NCBI RefSeq assembly: GCF_010560025.1
Contig: NZ_SAIY01000005.1
Location: forward strand, 310,001 to 374,000
DNA: 64,000 nucleotides
Source: Verrucosispora sioxanthis
Lineage (GTDB): Bacteria > Actinomycetota > Actinomycetes > Mycobacteriales > Micromonosporaceae
Direction of reading: 5' to 3'
Shown here: piece by piece, positions 58,517 through 64,000 of the stretch
Layout: each line of letters opens with the position of its first letter
Numbering within the stretch: position 1 is the first letter of the stretch
The notes under the pieces: model-generated
Seen by the model: only the letters and a program-made list of their open reading frames with translations
The model's database searches: none
What the model was told of the DNA's origin: nothing
Made by a program: the position numbers and the translations under genes

Positions 58517-59326
58517 ATGATGGGACCGTCGCACGCGCTGTCTGGCGCGGCGGTATGGCTGAGCGGGTCCTGGGCGCTACAGCACTTCTACGACTACGAG
58601 CAGTCGCCGTTGGCGTTGGCCGTCGGCACCGCCGTCTGCGCCGGTGGGGCGCTGCTGCCCGATCTCGACCTGTCCGGCAAGGTCACCCGCAACCAGGGTG
58701 GCGCCACCGTGGCCCGCACGTTCGGCGTCTTCTCGCTGTTCATCGCCGAGGTGGTGGAGAAGGTCTCGCTCGGCGTCTACTACGCCACCAAGCTCAGCCG
58801 CGATCCCAAGCGCAGCAACGGTCACCGGACGCTCACCCACACCATCCCGTTCACGGTGCTGGTGGGTTGGGGCACCACCACACTGTGCGCGCGGTACGGC
58901 AAGTGGGCGGTCATCGGCATCCTGTTCTTCATGATCGGTCTCGCCCTGCGGGGCCTGTTCGACGAGTGGGCCGAGCGCGCGGGCTGGGTCATCGTCACCC
59001 TGGTCTCGGCCGGCGCGGCCTCGTTCACCGCCGCGAACCTGCCCGGCGACCGGGGTTATCCGATGATCGGGTTGGCCGTCGGCGTGGGCTGTTTCGTGCA
59101 TATCATCGGTGACATGATCACCCGGGCCGGCGTACCGATCCTGTGGCCGATTCCGATCAAACGCCGGATGTGGACACCGATCAGCCTGCCCGACAGCATC
59201 GCGCTGCGGGCCGGCGGCAAGACCGAGATCGTCGTGGTCCGCACCGCGCTGACCGTCGTGTCGGTGCTGGCCGCGGTCGGGCTGGTCGCTCCCTCGGTGC
59301 TGCAGAAGTTCAACCTCGACCTGTGA
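58517..59326 (+). CDS. Membrane metal-dependent hydrolase (YdjM-like, LexA-binding family)
   Basis: The 269-residue product has an N-terminal GPSHALSGAAVWLSGS and NGHRTLTHTIPFTVL, the His-containing motifs of the membrane-bound metal-dependent hydrolase family, and seven to eight hydrophobic segments; a later HIIGDMITRAGVPILWPI adds the third metal site. ATG 58517 (or 58520) follows GGGAGG. Its stop overlaps the amidohydrolase start as GTGA, so the two are coupled. Confidence 0.88.
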   Translation: MMGPSHALSGAAVWLSGSWALQHFYDYEQSPLALAVGTAVCAGGALLPDLDLSGKVTRNQGGATVARTFGVFSLFIAEVVEKVSLGVYYATKLSRDPKRSNGHRTLTHTIPFTVLVGWGTTTLCARYGKWAVIGILFFMIGLALRGLFDEWAERAGWVIVTLVSAGAASFTAANLPGDRGYPMIGLAVGVGCFVHIIGDMITRAGVPILWPIPIKRRMWTPISLPDSIALRAGGKTEIVVVRTALTVVSVLAAVGLVAPSVLQKFNLDL

Positions 59327-60240
59327 GCGTCGAGGCCGTCGACCCGGTGATCGTGGCCGCCGACGAGGTGGTGCCACGGTTCTGGCAACGGCTCGGCCTG
59401 CCCGGTCTGGCCGACGTGCACGTGCACTTCCTGCCGCCGAGGCTGCGCCGCCAGGTGTGGGAGTACTTCGACTCGGCCGGCCCGCTGGTGGGGCTGGAGT
59501 GGCCGATCCGCTACCGGTGGAGCGACGCCGAACGGGTCGACCACCTCCGTCGGCTGGGGGTACGGGCGTTCAGCGCGCTCGCGTACGCCCACCGGCCCGG
59601 CATGGCGGAGCAACTGAACCGGTGGACGCTCAACTTCGCCCGCGACACCCCTGGATGCCTGCCCTCGGCCACCTTCTTCCCCGAGCCGACGGCGCCGCGC
59701 TACGTCGCCGAGGCGATCGACGCCGGTGCCCGGGTGTTCAAGGTGCACGTCCAGGTCGGCGGTTTCGCCCCCACCGACGCGGCGTTGGCGCCGGTGTGGG
59801 ACCTGCTCACCGAGGCCGGCGTGCCGGTGGTCGTGCACGCCGGGCACGCGCCGGTGGGCACCGCGCACACCGGGCCGGAGCCGTTCGCCGCACTGCTCGC
59901 CCGGCACCCCCGGCTGCCCGCGATCGTCGCCCACCTGGGTGCTCCGGACTATTCCGCCTTCCTGGATCTCGCCGACCGGCACGAGCGGGTACGCCTGGAC
60001 ACCACGATGGCGTTCACGCCCTTCTTCGACCGGTTCGTGCCCTTCCCCGCCGACGAACTGCCCCGACTGCGTGCGCTGGGGCTGGCCGGCAAGGTGCTAC
60101 TGGGCAGCGACTTCCCCAACATCCCCTACCCGTACGCCGACCAGTTGACCGGCCTGGCCCGGCTCGACCTGGGCGACGACTGGCTGCGGACGGTCTGCTG
60201 GCAGGCCGCCGCCGACCTGTTCGACCTGCCCACACCCTGA
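59323..60240 (+). CDS. Amidohydrolase family protein (TIM-barrel, ACMSD-like)
   Basis: The 305-residue product has the metal motif DVHVHFLPP (HxH), His in VVVHAGHAPVG, His in IVAHLGAPDY and the Asp in LLGSDFPNIPYPYADQL, the order seen in amidohydrolase-2/ACMSD-type enzymes. The reaction is a hydrolysis or decarboxylation of a carboxylic acid; the substrate is unknown. Translation is coupled to the upstream membrane hydrolase by a GTGA overlap. A 21-bp hairpin follows the stop. Confidence 0.88.
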   Translation: MSVEAVDPVIVAADEVVPRFWQRLGLPGLADVHVHFLPPRLRRQVWEYFDSAGPLVGLEWPIRYRWSDAERVDHLRRLGVRAFSALAYAHRPGMAEQLNRWTLNFARDTPGCLPSATFFPEPTAPRYVAEAIDAGARVFKVHVQVGGFAPTDAALAPVWDLLTEAGVPVVVHAGHAPVGTAHTGPEPFAALLARHPRLPAIVAHLGAPDYSAFLDLADRHERVRLDTTMAFTPFFDRFVPFPADELPRLRALGLAGKVLLGSDFPNIPYPYADQLTGLARLDLGDDWLRTVCWQAAADLFDLPTP

Positions 60241-60263
60241 CCGGTCGCCCCCCACCCAGCCCT

Positions 60264-60324
60264 GTTGATCATGAGGTTGGCGGCACTCTCTGATCTTCAA
60301 CCTGCCGCCAACCTCATGATCAAC
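60264..60324. repeat. Perfect 21-bp inverted repeat with GTTGATCATGAGG arms
   Basis: The arm at 60264-60284 is matched exactly by 60304-60324 around a 19-base loop. It lies between the convergent amidohydrolase and nucleotidyltransferase genes. The first bases GTTGATCA[T/A] recur in the repeat at 48667 and similar GATCATG words in the one at 6215. Confidence 0.75.
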
Positions 60325-60343
60325 CACCGGAAAGGGTGGGTGG

Positions 60344-60937
60344 TCAGACGCCGACGCGTTGTTCGGGGACGGTTAGGCCGTAGAGGGCCATCAGCTCGGG
60401 GGTGTCGACGCGGCTGCCGTCGGCGACCGCGTCGCAGGCGATGTCGACGATCTGGTCCTTGTGCGCCAACAGGTACGGGCGGGCGCCGACATCGGCACTG
60501 GCCAGGGTGGCGATGCCCGGCCAGTGTCGGCGGCCGAACAGCATCGGGTAACCGCGTAGGCCGTTGTAGGTGGCACAGACCAGCACGTCGGGGAAGGGCA
60601 ACGCGGCTACCCGACGGACCGCCGCGGCGGTGAGCCCCGGCATGTCCACCGGCACCACCACCGCCGCCTCGACCCGGTCGTCGTCGATGCCGGCCAGGCC
60701 GGCCCGGATGGACGAACCCACGCCGGTACCCCAGGCGCGGTTGACCACCACCGTGGCGCGACTCAGGTCGGCGGTCTCGCGGACCTGGTCGGCCGCGGCA
60801 CCGAGGACGACCACGATCTGCCCGCAGCCCGCCTCCGTCAGCGTGTCGATCATCTGGTCGACCAGCGGCTTGCCGCCCTGGTGCAGCAGGGCCTCCGGCC
60901 CGCCGATCCGACGGCCACCCCCCGCAGCGATGATCAT
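60344..60937 (-). CDS. MobA-like nucleotidyltransferase
   Basis: The product has about 197 residues and a Rossmann-like NTP-binding start, MIIAAGGGRRIGGPEALL, followed by VVVLGAAADQVRE, VPVDMPGLTAAAVRR (metal Asp) and NGLRGYPMLFGRRHW, as in MobA/MocA-type molybdopterin nucleotidyltransferases. The usual Lys of GGPKALL is Glu here. ATG 60937 is the clear internal start, but a CTG at 60955 lies seven bases after GGAGGGAG (60963-60970) and would give the usual NRIAGM extension. The partner or substrate is unknown; no xanthine dehydrogenase genes are visible in the window. Confidence 0.82.
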   Translation of the reverse strand: MIIAAGGGRRIGGPEALLHQGGKPLVDQMIDTLTEAGCGQIVVVLGAAADQVRETADLSRATVVVNRAWGTGVGSSIRAGLAGIDDDRVEAAVVVPVDMPGLTAAAVRRVAALPFPDVLVCATYNGLRGYPMLFGRRHWPGIATLASADVGARPYLLAHKDQIVDIACDAVADGSRVDTPELMALYGLTVPEQRVGV

Positions 60938-61239
60938 TCCTGCGATCCGGTTCAGAGCTGCGCTCCCTCCAGCGTGGGAGCGGTCGGGGCCACGTGACCC
61001 CGACCCTCCCGTCCTACGCACACCGTTTGCAACGACAGCGGTCGGAGGAGAGTGGCGGGGCATTTGGTGTAAATTGGGTATCTATCCGGACTGCACGGAC
61101 ATCTCTCGGCCCACGTCCGCACACGCGACCAGCACGGAGATCCTCGGCTGTCCGCTCAGCTCTACCTGGCTGGGACACACAATGGGTGACACCGCCCGTC
61201 GCGTGGCGCGGGCCGGACAGATGCCGAGAGCACGCCGGG
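60938..61239. other. Intergenic region upstream of the nucleotidyltransferase
   Basis: It holds the strong GGAGGGAG site (60963-60970) and a small AT-richer patch at 61060-61085 that may carry the minus-strand promoter. I see no gene, hairpin or RNA. Confidence 0.5.
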
Positions 61240-62346
61240 TCACGGCTCGCGACGGGTGGCCAGCCGCAGCCGGCGCTTGACGCCACCGGCCGCGCGGGTC
61301 CGCAGCCGGGCGAGGACGTTCACGTTGTCGGGCTGGTCCTCCAGCCGCTGACTGAGGGTGTCGGCGTTGTCCAGCATGCCGACGATGGTCTCGACGGCGA
61401 CCTGGAGCAACTGGTCCTCGCTCAGTTCGTCGGGGCTGAGGCTCTCCCGCATCGCGATGGGCCGCAGCTCGTCGAGGTCACCGACGATCCGACACGGATA
61501 GTCCTGAAGCTCCTTGATCTGTTGCTCGGCCAGCTCCCGCACCCAGTCGGCCCGGTCCAGACCGACGCCGAACGACACCCCCTCGCGCCGCTTGAGCACG
61601 GCGTCGACCAGGTGCCGGTGGACCACCTTCTGGTACGGCGTCCGCAGCGGATACCTGTCGCCCAACGCCAGGTTGACCCGGCGGAGCAGTTCGATCTCGG
61701 CCGCGCCGAGCGACGGGTTCGAGGTGGGTTCGGCCAGCTCGCACAGCCCGTCGGGAATGCCCAGGATGCCGGCGAACCGTTGCCACAACAGGTCCCTCGG
61801 TGCGCCGGGCGGCGGAACCGTCACCAGGTACCGGTGCTGCGCGGGGACCAGGTCGCCCCAGCGGCGCAGCATGGCCGGTGCGGTGTGGTTGTGCCAGAAG
61901 GCGTTGGCCCTGCCCTCCTCGACGGCGCGCAGGAAGGCCCCGAACCGCCAGCCGCTGCGCGCCCGGACGCTCTGCTGCCAGAAGGACGGGAACGTCCGCC
62001 ACAGGTCACGGCCGGCCGCGATGACGTGGACCTCGGCGGCCTCCAGGCTCTGCACCGCCCGGGCGGCCTGGGCATCGGTCGCCGCGCCCAGCCCTTCGTT
62101 GCTGATGATCGCGTCACCGGGCCAATCGCGTACCTTCTCGGCCAGCCGGTCCCACGTCCAGTAGGCGTCACTGTCCCGCCAGGGCGCCGCGCGCAGATCC
62201 GCCATCGCGTGGTCGTGCGCCGCCGCACTGGCCGGCAACAGAATGCCGGCGTCCGCCAGGGCGGCACTGTTGTTCCAGAGCACGTTCTGCACATAGGTGC
62301 TTCCCGTTTTCGGCGCACCGATGTGCAGATAGACGCGTCTGGCCAT
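61240..62346 (-). CDS. Sulfotransferase-family protein
   Basis: The 368-residue product begins RRVYLHIGAPKTGSTYVQNVLW, the 5'-PAPS binding P-loop of sulfotransferases, with VHVIAAGRDLWRTFPSFWQQ in the position of the 3'-phosphate-binding region. The C-terminal 150 residues are helical and Arg-rich. It would transfer sulfate from PAPS to an unknown acceptor. The ATG at 62346 has GGGAGG upstream. It is flanked on the same strand by the polymerase gene 203 bases away and stands alone. Confidence 0.82.
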   Translation of the reverse strand: MARRVYLHIGAPKTGSTYVQNVLWNNSAALADAGILLPASAAAHDHAMADLRAAPWRDSDAYWTWDRLAEKVRDWPGDAIISNEGLGAATDAQAARAVQSLEAAEVHVIAAGRDLWRTFPSFWQQSVRARSGWRFGAFLRAVEEGRANAFWHNHTAPAMLRRWGDLVPAQHRYLVTVPPPGAPRDLLWQRFAGILGIPDGLCELAEPTSNPSLGAAEIELLRRVNLALGDRYPLRTPYQKVVHRHLVDAVLKRREGVSFGVGLDRADWVRELAEQQIKELQDYPCRIVGDLDELRPIAMRESLSPDELSEDQLLQVAVETIVGMLDNADTLSQRLEDQPDNVNVLARLRTRAAGGVKRRLRLATRREP

Positions 62347-62549
62347 GCCGCCTCCCTGGCATCGACATCACGTCGATCGACGTGGTCACGTTTTGCGGAG
62401 CCAGGGTGACATACCGCGGGCGTACGCCAAAACAGCGGGTGACGCCTTTTCGAGTGGGCTAATTCCCGGTTGTTCGAAGATGCACGGACCACGAAATCAA
62501 GGTGAACTTTTCTTGCCGGCGTACGCGGTCGGCGGTTGGTCCAGGACGA

Positions 62550-64000
62550 TCACGCCGCGTCGGCGTAACACTCGACGATGGACAAATCCAACGGAAAGCG
62601 GACCGGTGTGTCCCCGAACAGCAGCGTGGTGGCGCGCCGACCGGCCCGGTCGACCGCCTCGGCGACCTGCGCGGCCTGCTCCGCCGGGCAGTGCACGATC
62701 ACCTCGTCGTGTTGAAAGAAGACCAGCTCGGCCGGGCTGCCGGCCAACTCGCCGCGGAGCACCGCGAGCAGGGTGGACGCCCACTCGGCCGCGGTCGCCT
62801 GGATGACGAAGTTGCGGGTGAACCGGCCCCGGGACCGGGCCGCCCGGGCGCGCGGCGACTGGACGCCACCGGCATCGTCCGGGTCCACCGGGGCGTCGTC
62901 GGCACCGAATCCCCCCGTACCCGGCGGGCAGGTCCGCCCCAGCCAGGAGCGCACCAACCCGCCGGCCTCCCCGGTCCGTGCCGCCGTCTCGACGTGGTCG
63001 AACGCGGTCGGGTAGCTGTGTCGCAGCACCGCCAGGGCCGGGACCGCCGCCCCGCCGGTCTGCCCGTACATGGCGCCGAGCAGCGCCAGCTTGGCCCGGG
63101 CCCGGTCGCCGTCGAACGCGTCCCGGGCCAGCGCGGCGTAGAGATCACCGGTTGCCCCGGCGGCGGCGAGCCGGACGTCACCGGAGACGGCCGCCAGGAC
63201 CCGTGGCTCCAGTTGCCCGGCGTCGGCCACCACGAACCGCCAGCCCGGGTCGGCCACCACCGCCCGGCGGATCACCTTCGGGATCTGCAACGCGCCGCCA
63301 CCCCGGGTGGCCCACCGCCCGGACACCACGCCGCCCGGAACGTACTCCGGTCGGAACCGCCCGTCGCGGACCCAGGCGTCCCGCCAGGCCCGGCCGTGTG
63401 CCGTCCAGATCCGGTACAGCTCCTTGTACTCCAGGACCAGCGGCACCGCCGGGTGATCGACCCCGCGCAGCACCCAGGCGCGGGTGTTCGGCAGCTCCAC
63501 GCCGACCCGGGCGAACGCCTTCAGCAGCTCGGCCGGGCTGTCCGCGTGCACCTGCCGGACCCCGAACGCGTCGGCGATCCGCGCGGCCAGCTCCGCCAGC
63601 CGGCGGCGGCCCACCCATCGGAGAGGGCTCGCCCAGCAACTCGGCGAGCACCGCGTCGTGCACGTCGGCCCGCCAGGGCAGCCCGGCCGCACCCATCTCA
63701 GACGCGATCAGCGCACTGGCGGACTCGGCTGCCACCAGCAGCCGGAACCGCCCCGGATCACCGGTCGCGGCGACCCGGGTGAGCTGGTCGGCGTACACCC
63801 GGGTCAGCGCGGTGATGCCGGGACCCGGCGGACCCGGACGGCGTCGAAGAGCGCGGTCTGCCCCGCGCCGGGCGGGATGGCGGCGCGCGGCGGCGGATCA
63901 GCCGGCACCGGCGCACCGGTCAGCCGCGCCCAGGCCGCCGCCAGCGCCCGCGGCTCACCCCACCGGCCGGCGTACCCGAGCAGCAGCGCCTCGGTCAGCT
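62550..64000 (-). pseudogene. Bifunctional 3'-5' exonuclease/DNA polymerase (PolA-like), N-terminus beyond window, two frameshifts
   Basis: The visible part carries family-A polymerase motifs: motif A VVADAGQLEPRVLAAVSGD, motif B RARAKLALLGAMYGQTGG, and motif C FFQHDEVIVHC. Upstream, LLVAAESASALIASEMGAAGLPW belongs to the region after the exonuclease-like domain of the actinobacterial enzyme. The N-terminus lies beyond the window. Frame changes are needed near 63601-63616 and near 63822-63838; without them the open frame ends early on the N-terminal side. The window edge prevents checking the net length. It is separate from the main PolA and is of unknown repair role. Confidence 0.8.

Noticed and set aside
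61060..61090. AT-richer patch considered as an insertion-sequence scar
   Set aside because: No terminal inverted repeats, target duplication or transposase fragment; a promoter is a simpler reading.

Overview
The window is very G+C-rich DNA with strong G/C bias at third codon positions and many GTG starts. Several genes have a TANNNT -10 hexamer placed 6-7 bases before the start codon (leaderless mRNA). CebR-type boxes, a mycothiol-dependent-enzyme fold, an LpqY/SugABC-type importer and an Rv3032-like glucosyltransferase all point to an actinomycete. A soil Micromonosporaceae member such as Micromonospora is my inference; the sequence holds no rRNA or other marker that would fix the genus. 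I see no tRNA, rRNA, CRISPR array, transposase, integrase or phage gene, so this reads as a chromosomal segment. Layout: 0-6.2 kb holds the end of a fibronectin-III repeat protein followed by a MoxR ATPase, a DUF58 protein and a transglutaminase-like membrane protein (a MoxR/DUF58/TgpA operon). 6.3-10.6 kb holds an SDR dehydrogenase, an F420-type LLM oxidoreductase, a DUF1028 protein, a mycothiol-type DinB-fold enzyme and a PAP2 phosphatase. 10.7-18.4 kb holds a DUF3159 membrane protein and a cellulose unit (secreted CBM2-GH48 cellobiohydrolase divergent from a predicted Tat-exported lipoprotein GH1 beta-glucosidase, with three CebR-type palindromes), then an MFS exporter. 18.4-25 kb holds a NIT-domain sensor kinase plus Roadblock protein, an FGGY sugar kinase and a fused TrpE-TrpG/PhzE-type enzyme preceded by a tryptophan-codon leader peptide and an attenuator hairpin. 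25-34.6 kb holds WrbA, small enzymes and an RsbQ / PAS-GAF-SpoIIE / STAS stress-signalling operon. 34.6-40 kb holds an IclR-controlled oxidative sugar-acid operon. 40-44.5 kb holds a lipoprotein-dependent sugar ABC importer. 44.7-49.3 kb holds small accessory genes. 49.4-57.6 kb holds alpha-glucan enzymes and a Ser/Thr kinase. 57.6-64 kb holds VOC proteins, a membrane metal-dependent hydrolase, an amidohydrolase, a nucleotidyltransferase, a sulfotransferase and a PolA-like polymerase that runs off the end. How the genes work together: carbohydrate use dominates. Cellulose is attacked by GH48 and then GH1. Sugar acids can be taken to alpha-ketoglutarate by the FAH-family dehydratase, the semialdehyde dehydrogenase and the IlvD/EDD dehydratase under IclR. 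The importer, debranching enzyme, GH63-like glucosidase and GT4 synthase fit trehalose/alpha-glucan turnover. The RsbQ-RsbP-like pair with a STAS protein would sense energy or redox state and act on a partner-switching sigma-factor system. A striking property is about 18 single-base frame changes, nearly all in G/C runs, in ten otherwise well-conserved genes; 12 of them fall between 3.8 and 9.7 kb. For the interrupted genes the summed corrections restore an exact multiple of three between recognised start and stop. Sequencing or assembly indels are the simplest explanation, but gene decay cannot be excluded from one sequence. I marked genes broken internally as pseudogenes and gave the reconstructed product.
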